Source: an uncultured Rhodovulum sp. (GTDB taxonomy: Bacteria; Pseudomonadota; Alphaproteobacteria; Rhodobacterales; Rhodobacteraceae). Taken from it: 10,643 nt of DNA. Below are positions 1 to 7,338 of this stretch, one piece after another (the stretch's first letter is position 1; each line of letters begins with the position of its first letter). Both the position numbers and the translations under genes were made by a program. The stretch lies in the NCBI GenBank assembly GCA_946221765.1, contig CAMIMK010000083.1, positions 1 to 10,643 on the forward strand. The letters run 5' to 3'. Under the pieces are notes generated by a model. That model worked only from the letters and a program-made list of their open reading frames with translations, ran no database searches and was not told the DNA's origin.

Positions 1-49
1 GACCCGCGACGCCGCCGCGGGCTGACGCGGGCTCGCCACCGCGGCTTGC

Positions 50-76
50 GCAACGCCCCGCGGGGCCGGGCGTTGC
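50..76 (+). terminator. Hairpin upstream of the ligase gene, possible terminator of an upstream gene
   Basis: A perfect 9-bp inverted repeat is visible: GCAACGCCC (50-58) pairs with GGGCGTTGC (68-76) around a 9-nt GC-rich loop. It is followed by CCCTCAC rather than a T-run, so it is not a textbook intrinsic terminator. It could end an upstream plus-strand gene (one frame gives a short tail stopping at TGA 23-25) or lie in the leader of the ligase mRNA. The pairing is seen directly; the role is inferred. Confidence 0.4.
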
Positions 77-108
77 CCCTCACAGGTGCGATCTGACCGG
101 AGGAGGCA

Positions 109-1269
109 ATGGAGCGGCCGTCACTGACCCTCGGGATCGAGGAGGAGTATCTTCTCGTCGATCCCGAAACCCGCAATCTCGTGGCCGAGCCGACGCCCGA
201 TTTCTTCGCCGCCTGCCGCGACCGGCTGGGCGACCGGGTCTCGCCCGAGCTCCTGCAATGCCAGATCGAGGTCGGGACGCGCCCGCACCCGACCGTGGGC
301 GCCGCCGTGGCGGAGCTGCGCGGCCTGCGCCGGGCGGTGGCGGAGGTGGCGGCGGACCATGGCTACCGGGTGATCGCCGCCTCGGTCCATCCGTTCGGCC
401 GCTGGCGGCGGCAGGCGCCGACCGACAAGGAACGCTACGAGAAACTGTGGGAGGCGATGGGCCAGCCCGGCCGGCGGATGCTCATCTGCGGCATGCACAT
501 CCATGCCGGGGTCGAGGATCCCGAGCAGCGCATCACGCTCTTGAACCAGGTGGCGCAACTCCTGCCGCTCCTGCTGGCGCTGTCGGCCTCCTCGCCCTTC
601 TGGCAGGGGGCGGATACCGACATGGCCAGCTATCGCCTTGCGGTCTATGGCGAACTGCCCCGCACCGGGCCGCCGGACCGGATGGCCTCGCACCACGCCT
701 ATGCGGCGCTGATCGGGGATCTGGTGGCGGTCGGGGCGATCGAGGACGGCACGAAGCTCTGGTGGGACGTTCGGCCCTCGGCCCGGTTCCCGACGCTGGA
801 GCAGCGGATCACCGACATCTGCCCCCGTCTCGACGACGTGGCGGCGCTGGCGGCCTGGTATCAGGCGACGCTCGCCTGGCTGCATGCGCTTGGCGCGCGG
901 GGCGAGGCGCTCGTCGAGATGAGCCCGACGCTGGTGCGGGAAAATCGCTGGATCGCCCAGCGCCACGGGTCCGACGCGCAGCTGATCGACGCGACCCGGC
1001 GCAGGGTGGTGCCGGTGGCCGACCTGGTGGAGGAGGCGCTGGACCGGCTCGGCGGCGCGGCCGAGGCCCTTGGCTGCCGCCCCGAACTCGCCGGCCTCGG
1101 GCGAATCGCGGCCGAGGGCAGCTCCACCACCCGCCAGCGTGCGGTGCTCGCCTGGGCACTGGCCGACGGGGCCGGCCGGGGCGAGGCGCTCTGTGCGGTG
1201 GTCGACAGCCTGATCGCGGAATTTCCGGGCGACGCGCCCGATCCGGCCCCGACAGCGGCAGGCGCCTGA
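109..1269 (+). CDS. YbdK-type carboxylate-amine ligase (GCS2 family)
   Basis: Predicted ATP-dependent carboxylate-amine ligase of the glutamate-cysteine ligase type 2 (GCS2/YbdK) family, a cytoplasmic enzyme joining a carboxylate to an amine through an acyl-phosphate. E. coli YbdK has weak glutamate-cysteine ligase activity; the true substrate of most members is unknown. The 386 residues are close to the family's usual 370-380. Visible family motifs are GIEEEY at 9-14 (metal-binding acids), IEVGT at 53-57, GMHIHAG at 128-134, SASSPFW near 159-165, WWDVRPS at 218-224 and RENRW near 277-281. The ATG at 109 has a strong GGAGGAG Shine-Dalgarno about 5 nt upstream, so the start is well supported. 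The C-terminal tail is Ala/Pro-rich and probably disordered. It stands alone and converges with the reductase gene; the upstream partner is outside the window. Confidence 0.93.
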   Translation: MERPSLTLGIEEEYLLVDPETRNLVAEPTPDFFAACRDRLGDRVSPELLQCQIEVGTRPHPTVGAAVAELRGLRRAVAEVAADHGYRVIAASVHPFGRWRRQAPTDKERYEKLWEAMGQPGRRMLICGMHIHAGVEDPEQRITLLNQVAQLLPLLLALSASSPFWQGADTDMASYRLAVYGELPRTGPPDRMASHHAYAALIGDLVAVGAIEDGTKLWWDVRPSARFPTLEQRITDICPRLDDVAALAAWYQATLAWLHALGARGEALVEMSPTLVRENRWIAQRHGSDAQLIDATRRRVVPVADLVEEALDRLGGAAEALGCRPELAGLGRIAAEGSSTTRQRAVLAWALADGAGRGEALCAVVDSLIAEFPGDAPDPAPTAAGA

Positions 1270-1315
1270 CGGCGCCCGCCCTTTCAGCGGTGCCTTCCCG
1301 GCGGGGCAGGCGTCA
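1267..1315. terminator. Imperfect hairpin between convergent genes, possible bidirectional terminator
   Basis: The 43-nt gap between the ligase stop (TGA 1267-1269) and the reductase stop (TCA on plus, 1313-1315) can fold on itself. TGACG at 1267 pairs with CGTCA at 1311-1315 and CCCGCC (1275-1280) pairs with GGCGGG (1300-1305), with mismatches between and a C/T-rich loop. It spans both stop codons. There is no long T-run on either side, so a terminator role is an inference from position. Confidence 0.33.
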
Positions 1316-2104
1316 GTCGACGAAGGCCTTCTCGATCACGAACTGGCCGGGCTCGGAATTCGAGCCCTCGACGAAGCCCAGCTCCTCGCAGAGCGCCTTG
1401 TGCTCCTGGAGCATGGCCATCGAGCCGCAGATCATGATCCGGTCGGTCGCGGGATCGAGCGGGGCGCCCGTGGCCTCGGCCAGCCGGCCGTCGCGGATCC
1501 AGTCGGTCATCCGGCCCATGGCCGGGCTCTGCTCGCGCGTGGTGGTGGCGATGAGGCGCAGCTTGTCGCCGACCATCTCCGACAGGATCTCGTCCCCGGC
1601 GATCTGGCGCAGGAGATGATGGCCATAGTCGAGCTCGGCCACCTGCCGGCAGGTCTGGGTCAGGATCACCTGCTCGAACCGCTCATAGCTCTCCGGCTCG
1701 CGGATCAGCGAGGCGAAGGGGGCGATGCCGGTGCCGGTCGAGAAGAAGAACAGCCGCTTGCCCGGGGTCAGCGCGTCATGGACGAGCGTGCCGACGGGCT
1801 TTGGCCGCATGACGATCTGGTCGCCCTCCTTCAGGTGCTGGAGGCGCGAGGTCAGCGGGCCGTCATCGACCTTGATCGAATAGAATTCCAGCTCGTCGTC
1901 CCAGGAGGGCGAGGCGATCGAATAGGCCCGCAGCAACGGCTTGCCGTCGACCAGGAGGCCGATCATCGCGAATTCGCCGGAGCGGAAGCGGAAACCCTGC
2001 GGACGTTCGCAGTTGAACGAGAAGGTCCGGTCCGTCCAGTGACGGATGTTCTTCACGGGCAACAGGGCCATGCCCTTGAGGGCCTTGTCCACGACCTGAT
2101 TCAT
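1313..2104 (-). CDS. fpr: Ferredoxin-NADP reductase (bacterial FPR type)
   Basis: FAD-dependent ferredoxin/flavodoxin-NADP+ oxidoreductase, cytoplasmic, moving electrons between NADPH and ferredoxin or flavodoxin; bacterial FPRs are tied to redox balance and oxidative-stress defence. Numbered from the ATG at 2104 (263 aa), the FAD-binding motif RAYSIASP is at 59-66, the NADP-binding GTGIAPF at 124-130, and CGS at 226-228 precedes the final helix. The chain ends EKAFVD, the short C-terminal extension typical of Rhodobacter-type FPR. ATGs at 2137 and 2119 would add 11 or 5 residues of poorly conserved sequence; none of the three has a strong Shine-Dalgarno, but 2104 has a purine stretch (GGATGAAAG) upstream, so I prefer it with moderate confidence. 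It is divergent from clpP across about 220 bp and converges with the ligase gene. Confidence 0.93.
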   Translation of the reverse strand: MNQVVDKALKGMALLPVKNIRHWTDRTFSFNCERPQGFRFRSGEFAMIGLLVDGKPLLRAYSIASPSWDDELEFYSIKVDDGPLTSRLQHLKEGDQIVMRPKPVGTLVHDALTPGKRLFFFSTGTGIAPFASLIREPESYERFEQVILTQTCRQVAELDYGHHLLRQIAGDEILSEMVGDKLRLIATTTREQSPAMGRMTDWIRDGRLAEATGAPLDPATDRIMICGSMAMLQEHKALCEELGFVEGSNSEPGQFVIEKAFVD

Positions 2105-2238
2105 GGCAGCAACTTTCATCCGGAGTCGCGGGCTCATACACCGGTGCGGCGCAACATGGAACCCCGCTTTCCCGAAGGCTTTGGTCGGTTTCTCGGGACA
2201 GGCTGCGCGCTGGCCGAGTGTGTCGGGCCGGGCTCCCC

Positions 2239-2267
2239 TTGCGGCGGCGCTCTGCCATGATTATTCC
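2239..2267 (+). promoter_or_regulatory. Candidate promoter of clpP
   Basis: TTGCGG (2239-2244) and TATTCC (2262-2267) are separated by 17 nt in the fpr-clpP divergent region and would give a leader of roughly 50 nt before the clpP ATG at 2326. The CTTG at 2238-2241 also resembles the -35 of alphaproteobacterial heat-shock promoters, and clpP is commonly heat-induced, but no good CCTATAT-like -10 follows, so sigma-32 control is not established. Seen by eye only. Confidence 0.32.
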
Positions 2268-2325
2268 TCTGACGGGTGGGAGCGAAACTCTGACGATCTG
2301 CCCGCCAGCGAAAGGCCAATCCCCG

Positions 2326-2952
2326 ATGCAGGACCCGATCGAGACCTACATGAACCTCGTGCCGATGGTGGTCGAACAGACCGCCCGGGGCGAGCGCGCC
2401 TATGACATCTTCTCGCGGCTCCTGAAGGAACGCATCATCTTCGTCTCCGGCCCGGTCCATGACGGGATGTCGACGCTGATCGTGGCGCAGCTGCTGTTCC
2501 TCGAGGCGGAGAATCCGAAGAAGGAAATCTCCATGTACATCAACAGCCCGGGCGGTGTCGTCACCTCCGGCCTGTCGATCTACGACACGATGCAGTACAT
2601 CCGGCCGCCGGTCTCGACGATCTGCGTCGGCCTCGCCGCCTCGGCGGCGTCGCTCCTGCTCATCTCCGGCGAGAAGGGCATGCGCTTCTCGCTGCCGAAC
2701 GCCTCGATCATGGTGCACCAGCCCTCCGGCGGCTACCAGGGTCAGGCGACGGACATCATGATCCACGCCGAGCAGACCCTGAAGATCAAGAAGCGGCTGA
2801 ACGAGATCTACTCGAAGCACTCCGGCCAGCCCATCGACGTCGTCGAGGCGGCGCTGGAGCGCGACCGCTACATGACGCCGGAGGAGGCGAAGGACTGGGG
2901 CCACATCGACGAGATCGTGACCCGGCGCGAGGCGGAGCCCGCGAAGGCGTGA
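2326..2952 (+). CDS. clpP: ATP-dependent Clp protease proteolytic subunit ClpP
   Basis: Serine peptidase (family S14) that forms the double-heptamer chamber of the ClpXP and ClpAP proteases and degrades regulators, tagged and damaged proteins in the cytoplasm. The 208 residues match the usual length. The catalytic triad is in place: Ser106 (in GLAAS), His131 (in MVHQP) and Asp180 (in ERDRY). The INSPGG strand/loop at 72-77 and GGYQGQATDI at 135-144 are conserved. By comparison with E. coli ClpP, mature protein would begin near LVPMV, implying a removable leader of about nine residues. The frame stays open upstream to 2218, but the ATG at 2326 (MQDPIETYM...) follows AAAGG at a suitable distance and fits homologues. 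It is followed 139 nt later by clpX. No trigger-factor (tig) gene precedes it, unlike the tig-clpP-clpX order of many proteobacteria. Confidence 0.98.
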   Translation: MQDPIETYMNLVPMVVEQTARGERAYDIFSRLLKERIIFVSGPVHDGMSTLIVAQLLFLEAENPKKEISMYINSPGGVVTSGLSIYDTMQYIRPPVSTICVGLAASAASLLLISGEKGMRFSLPNASIMVHQPSGGYQGQATDIMIHAEQTLKIKKRLNEIYSKHSGQPIDVVEAALERDRYMTPEEAKDWGHIDEIVTRREAEPAKA

Positions 2953-2955
2953 CTT

Positions 2956-2979
2956 CGCGCGCGTCTACCACGCGCCGCG
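2956..2979 (+). terminator. Hairpin just after clpP, possible attenuator or partial terminator
   Basis: Three bases after the clpP stop codon, CGCGCGCGT (2956-2964) pairs with ACGCGC plus GCG (2970-2979) with one bulged C and a 5-nt loop CTACC. It is followed by CGATTGGGCTTGT, which is only modestly T-rich. It could protect the clpP 3' end or reduce read-through into clpX. The pairing is seen; function is inferred. Confidence 0.36.
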
Positions 2980-3091
2980 ATTGGGCTTGTAATTGCCGGC
3001 GCAAGCATGTTCCATGGAGTTTGGAGCGCCGGTGGCGCATGCGAAAGAGGCTGATGTCGCAGGACAACTTGTCGAGGTCGGGAGGCTACGG

Positions 3092-4357
<1,266 letters not shown>

Positions 4358-4374
4358 GGCCCGCCTTGAGCCGA

Positions 4375-4420
4375 TGACATGACAAGGGCCCGGGTTCCAG
4401 ACCGGGCCCTTGTCATGTCA
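4375..4420. terminator. Strong bidirectional terminator hairpin between clpX and the ygjP-like gene
   Basis: A perfect 19-bp inverted repeat: TGACATGACAAGGGCCCGG (4375-4393) and its exact complement (4402-4420) around an 8-nt loop. It starts 17 nt after the clpX stop and ends 8 nt before the stop of the convergent minus-strand gene. The GC-rich inner stem (AAGGGCCCGG) is flanked on each strand by TTGTCAT, a weak T-rich tract. Symmetry and position fit a shared terminator for both converging transcripts. Confidence 0.85.
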
Positions 4421-4428
4421 GCCGCAGG

Positions 4429-5130
4429 TCACGCCGGCCGTCGCGAGAAATCCCAGCAATGCAGCTCCGGTCCGTGGCGGCGCAGCCAGTCGCGGTGATC
4501 CTGGAAGTCCGGGCAGAGTCGGGCGACCAATGCCCAGAAGGCCGGCCCGTGGTTCATCTCCACAAGATGCGCCGCCTCATGGGCGGCGACATAGTCGAGC
4601 ACCGCGGCGGGGGCGAGGACCAGCCGCCAGGAGAACATGATTTCGCCCGTCGCGGTGCAGGAACCCCAGCGGCTCCGCGGGTCGCGCAGGCTGATCCGCG
4701 CCACGCGGCGGTGAAGGGCCGTGGCATGCTGCGTGCACTGTACGGCACAGGCGTCGCGGGCGGCCGTGCGCAGGAAGGCGGCTGCCTTGAGCGGCAGGGC
4801 GTCGACCGGGCCGGGGATCAGCAGCCGGTCGCCGTCGTGGCGCAGCCGGCCCTTCGCGATGGACAGGAGCGTGAGGGTCCCGTCGCCGAAGGGCAGGGTG
4901 GTGCCCTCCGCGACCCTGCGGAGCGCGGGCCGCGCGGCGAGCCGCCCGCGCAGCCAGGCCTCCTGATCGTTCAGGAACGCCCGGGCGGTGGCGAGAGACA
5001 GCCCGGGCGGCACGGTCAGCACCGGGCCGCCCGTATCGCGGGCGAGCCGCAGGATCAGCCGCCGCGCCCGGGGATCCCGGCGCAGACGCACCTCGATCGG
5101 TGGATCACCGACGCGGAGCGCCTCGGGCAC
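4429..5130 (-). CDS. YgjP-like (DUF45) zinc metallopeptidase-like protein
   Basis: Member of the YgjP/DUF45 family, which has an M48/SprT-like gluzincin fold; the E. coli YgjP is annotated as a UTP pyrophosphatase, but peptidase activity has not generally been shown. In this 233-residue protein the metal-binding HEAAH is at 184-188 and a third His is in MNHGPAFW (H194). The family signature PRSRWGSC is at 151-158, and the chain ends with a conserved CPDFQDHRDWLRRHG region. No signal peptide or membrane segment is seen, so it is probably cytoplasmic. The start is a GTG at 5130: an in-frame TGA, which is the phaZ stop codon, lies only 12 nt upstream, so no longer protein is possible. No good Shine-Dalgarno precedes it. 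It therefore probably depends on translational coupling to phaZ in one mRNA. The function in a pair with a PHB depolymerase is unknown. Confidence 0.88.
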   Translation of the reverse strand: MPEALRVGDPPIEVRLRRDPRARRLILRLARDTGGPVLTVPPGLSLATARAFLNDQEAWLRGRLAARPALRRVAEGTTLPFGDGTLTLLSIAKGRLRHDGDRLLIPGPVDALPLKAAAFLRTAARDACAVQCTQHATALHRRVARISLRDPRSRWGSCTATGEIMFSWRLVLAPAAVLDYVAAHEAAHLVEMNHGPAFWALVARLCPDFQDHRDWLRRHGPELHCWDFSRRPA

Positions 5131-5142
5131 CGGCGCCGGCGG

Positions 5143-6396
5143 TCAGGCTTCGACCGGGCGGCGCTGGTCCTGGATGAAGCTCTGCACCTGCGGCTGGATG
5201 ATGTTGCGCCAGCGCTTGCCGTTGAAGACGCCGTAATGGCCGACGCCCTCGGCAACGAAATGCGCCCGGGCCGACTCCGGCAGGCTGGAGGCAAGCCGGT
5301 GGGCGGCCTCGGTCTGGCCGAGGCCGGTGATGTCGTCCTTCTCGCCCTCGATCGTCATCAGGCCGATGTCGGTCATCGCCGCCGGTTCCACCAGACGCCC
5401 GCGGTAGAGATACTGGCCCTCGGCCAGCAGGCGCTTCTGGAACACCCGCTCGATGGTCTGGAGATAGAATTCGGCCGTCAGATCCATGACCGCGAGATAT
5501 TCGTCGTAGAAGCGGCGATGCTGTTCGGAGCTGTCGCCGTCGCCGCGGACGAGGTTCTGGAACTGGTGGACATGGGCATCGACATGACGGTCGATGTTCA
5601 TGGCGAGGAAACTGGAGAGCTGCAGGAAGCCCGGATAGACGCGCCGCATGAAGCCGAGGCAGGGCCAGGGCACGCGGGTGACGACATTGTTCTCGAACCA
5701 GCTGAGCGGCTTCTTGTTGGCGAGCTCGTTCGGCTGCTTGGGGTTCTGGGCGGTGTCGATGGGCGAGCCCATCAGCACCAGCGCGGCCGGCCGCCGCGGG
5801 TTGTTGTCCATCGCCATCAGGCTGGCGGCGACGAGGGTGGGAATGCCCGGCTGGCAGACCGCCATCACCGTGACCCGCTGTCCGTCGGTGGACAGTTCCT
5901 CGATCATCTGGATCAGGTAGTCGGTATAGTCGTCGAGGTCGAAGTCGCCGAAGGTGACGGGCACGTCGCGCGCATCGATCCAGTCGGTGATGTAGACATC
6001 ATGTCCCGGCAGCATCGCCGCGACGGTGCCGCGCAGCAGCGTGGCATAATGGCCCGACATCGGCGCGACCATCAGCACCTTCGGGTCGCGGCGCGCGGCC
6101 ACGGCCTCGCTGTCGCGGCGGAAATGCAGGAGGTTGCAGAAGGGCCGGGTGGAGACGACTTCCTCGACCACGGGCACCTCGATGCCATCGATCAGGGTCG
6201 AGGGCAGGTCGAAGACCGGCTTGCCGTAGCGCCGGGTGGCGCTGATGAACATTTCCAGAGCGGCGGAGACGGCGCGTGAGCCGTAGGTTTCCGCCATGGG
6301 ATTGAAGGGGTTGCGAATGACCCCTTGCCCCATTCGCGCCGCTGCCCGCATCGGCGAGAAGGCCGCATGTGTCATTTCGTAGGCATGGTAGAGCAT
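5143..6396 (-). CDS. phaZ: Intracellular polyhydroxybutyrate depolymerase PhaZ
   Basis: Hydrolase that mobilises stored poly-3-hydroxybutyrate granules, releasing 3-hydroxybutyrate or oligomers in the cytoplasm. The 417-residue length and alpha/beta-hydrolase layout match the PhaZ1 (Cupriavidus necator PhaZa1) family. The nucleophile elbow is AVCQPGIP with Cys181 in place of the usual lipase serine, as is typical of this family. The other triad members are probably Asp354 (or Asp355, in GEKDDI) and His387 (in GVGHYGVFNG). The frame is open to 6552, but the ATG at 6396 (MLYHAYE...) has GAGGGG with 6-nt spacing, and homologues start this way, so the longer form is rejected. A YgjP-like gene follows after 12 nt in the same frame, suggesting one operon that ends at the 4375-4420 hairpin. 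It is divergent from the zinc-ribbon gene. The synthase phaC, phasin and phaR are not in the window. Confidence 0.95.
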   Translation of the reverse strand: MLYHAYEMTHAAFSPMRAAARMGQGVIRNPFNPMAETYGSRAVSAALEMFISATRRYGKPVFDLPSTLIDGIEVPVVEEVVSTRPFCNLLHFRRDSEAVAARRDPKVLMVAPMSGHYATLLRGTVAAMLPGHDVYITDWIDARDVPVTFGDFDLDDYTDYLIQMIEELSTDGQRVTVMAVCQPGIPTLVAASLMAMDNNPRRPAALVLMGSPIDTAQNPKQPNELANKKPLSWFENNVVTRVPWPCLGFMRRVYPGFLQLSSFLAMNIDRHVDAHVHQFQNLVRGDGDSSEQHRRFYDEYLAVMDLTAEFYLQTIERVFQKRLLAEGQYLYRGRLVEPAAMTDIGLMTIEGEKDDITGLGQTEAAHRLASSLPESARAHFVAEGVGHYGVFNGKRWRNIIQPQVQSFIQDQRRPVEA

Positions 6397-6504
6397 GTCT
6401 GGCCCCTCGAACCCTAGCCTGTAAACTAGCGGTTTTGGAAGCCCTGACAAGCTGTCGTGACGCAAATGCCCCATAAGTGTGACGTTTAGGATAACAACAT
6501 CCCT

Positions 6505-6533
6505 TTGACAAAGCTCGAAGGAAATGGCATCGG
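6505..6533 (+). promoter_or_regulatory. Candidate promoter of the zinc-ribbon/acidic protein gene
   Basis: The 170-nt phaZ/zinc-ribbon divergent region (6397-6566) is clearly more AT-rich than its surroundings. It contains an exact consensus -35 TTGACA at 6505-6510; a 17-nt spacer leads to CATCGG (6528-6533), a poor -10. Degenerate -10 elements are tolerated in Rhodobacterales, and the implied leader would be about 27 nt. For phaZ on the opposite strand, a TTGTTA...TATGGG pair in the same region is possible but weak. Confidence 0.32.
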
Positions 6534-6566
6534 CACCCGATCCCCGATTCACCCGCGAGGAATGAG

Positions 6567-6890
6567 ATGCCCAAGGACGAATGGGGCGTAAAGCGTGTCT
6601 GCCCCCACTGTGCGGTTCGCTTCTACGACCTGCGCCATGACCCGCTGCGCTGCCCGAGCTGCAACAGCACCTTCTCGCTGGAGAGCCTCACCTCGGTGAA
6701 GGCCAAGGCACTGCGGCCCGAGAAGGTGAAGCCCGAGGCTGCGGAAATCGACGATCTGGTGGACATCGAGGCCGATGCGCCCGAGATCGAGGCCGACGAC
6801 GACCTCGACGACGAGATCCTCGACGATGATGACGACAACGTCGACATCGACGAGATCGCCGATGTCGGAGCGGATGACGACGAAGCGTGA
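6567..6890 (+). CDS. FYDLN-type zinc-ribbon protein with acidic tail (TIGR02300 family), function unknown
   Basis: Small 107-residue protein of the alphaproteobacterial TIGR02300 'FYDLN acid' family. The N-terminal zinc ribbon has C12-X2-C15 and C29-X2-C32, with the naming motif between the two pairs present as FYDLR (19-23) rather than FYDLN. From about residue 50 the chain becomes dominated by Asp and Glu, and residues from about 75 on are almost entirely acidic with a few Ile/Val/Leu, so this part is probably disordered. There is no signal peptide or membrane segment. The ATG at 6567 follows GCGAGGA with about 5 nt spacing; an overlapping ATG at 6562 is in another frame. The zinc ribbon suggests a nucleic-acid or protein-binding role and the acidic tail could mimic nucleic acid or recruit a basic partner, but this is inference; no function is established. 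It is divergent from phaZ and lies just upstream of a tRNA gene. Confidence 0.93.
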   Translation: MPKDEWGVKRVCPHCAVRFYDLRHDPLRCPSCNSTFSLESLTSVKAKALRPEKVKPEAAEIDDLVDIEADAPEIEADDDLDDEILDDDDDNVDIDEIADVGADDDEA

Positions 6891-6909
6891 CGATTGCCGC
6901 ATTTAGGGC

Positions 6910-6938
6910 TTGATCTGGTTGGGGCACCCCCCTAAAGA
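6910..6938 (+). promoter_or_regulatory. Promoter of tRNA-Ala
   Basis: TTGATC (6910-6915), a 17-nt spacer and TAAAGA (6933-6938) give a good sigma-70-type promoter, placing the start site near 6945, about 16 nt before the mature tRNA 5' end. The discriminator after the -10 is GC-rich (CAGGCCCGC), as expected for stable-RNA promoters under growth-rate or stringent control. A small GCGGC-GAC-GCCGC hairpin (6946-6958) lies in the leader that RNase P would remove. Confidence 0.6.
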
Positions 6939-6960
6939 CAGGCCCGCGGCGACGCCGCAC

Positions 6961-7036
<76 letters not shown>

Positions 7037-7116
7037 ATTTCCTGACGATCCGGGACCGGACCCATCCGCCATCCCTGCCGTGCACGGTCCCGCTGCGCCG
7101 GGTTTGCGGCCGGCCC

Positions 7117-7140
7117 GCAGGCAGCAGGCCTGCTTTCCTC
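7117..7140 (+). terminator. Possible terminator downstream of tRNA-Ala
   Basis: GCAGGC (7117-7122) pairs with GCCTGC (7128-7133) around the loop AGCAG, directly followed by TTTCCTC. The stem is short (6 bp) but GC-rich, with a pyrimidine tail on the plus strand, which suits termination of the tRNA transcript about 80 nt after its 3' end. Confidence 0.42.
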
Positions 7141-7306
7141 AGTGATGGCTCCGCCCGGGACGGTGCCGACTGGCTGTCCGACCGGATTGCGATTACCGCA
7201 GGGGCCTTGCCCGCGCCAGAGCCAGAGCCAGGGCCGCGGTTCAGGAAGACGTGACGGGCCGTGCAGCAGAGTGTCACACCGCGTCAGGGCAAACAGGCCC
7301 GCCGAA

Positions 7307-7321
7307 TCCCGCATGACGGGA
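7307..7321 (-). terminator. Small hairpin after znuB, weak terminator candidate
   Basis: Reading on the minus strand after the znuB stop, TCCCG and CGGGA form a 5-bp stem around TCATG, followed by TTCGGC. It lies about 18 nt past the stop codon. The stem is short and lacks a T-run, so a role in ending the zur-znuC-znuB mRNA is only suggested by position. Confidence 0.25.
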
Positions 7322-7338
7322 CAGCCCGGTAAGCCGGA

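Larger units (their letters stand above)
7037..7338. other. Gene-free gap between tRNA-Ala and znuB
   Basis: About 300 nt between the plus-strand tRNA and the 3' end of minus-strand znuB. Open frames cross it on both strands but have no recognisable product, no good ribosome-binding site, and run into the tRNA or antisense to znuB. I see a short hairpin with a T-rich tail (7117-7140), a small inverted repeat near the znuB stop, and a minor CCAGAG CCAGAG CCAGGG repeat near 7215-7232. There is no integrase, no attachment-site duplication of the tRNA 3' end and no transposon end. Confidence 0.6.

Noticed and set aside
2..25. Possible C-terminal tail (TRDAAAG, stop at 23-25) of an upstream plus-strand gene
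   Set aside because: Only seven codons are visible, too little to support a gene; its only support is the hairpin at 50-76 that could be its terminator.
258..1619. Plus-strand open frame of 453 codons
   Set aside because: It overlaps the ligase gene in another frame and runs antisense into fpr; low-complexity Gly/Arg/Ala content and no motif.
4459..6279. Plus-strand open frame of 606 codons
   Set aside because: It lies antisense to phaZ and the YgjP-like gene, both with clear catalytic motifs; its His/Arg/Gly-rich composition is the usual shadow of a high-GC gene.
6457..6484. Direct repeat GTGACG with 22-bp spacing in the phaZ divergent region
   Set aside because: Only six matching bases and no known regulator site; two helical turns of spacing is suggestive but not enough to call an operator.
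6397..6552. Upstream extension of the phaZ frame by 52 codons
   Set aside because: It covers the AT-rich divergent promoter region; the ATG at 6396 has a good Shine-Dalgarno and matches PhaZ homologues.
7051..7092. 8-bp inverted repeat CGGGACCG / CGGTCCCG with a 26-nt loop
   Set aside because: In sequence this GC-rich an 8-bp match with a long loop is expected by chance, and it has no T-rich tail.
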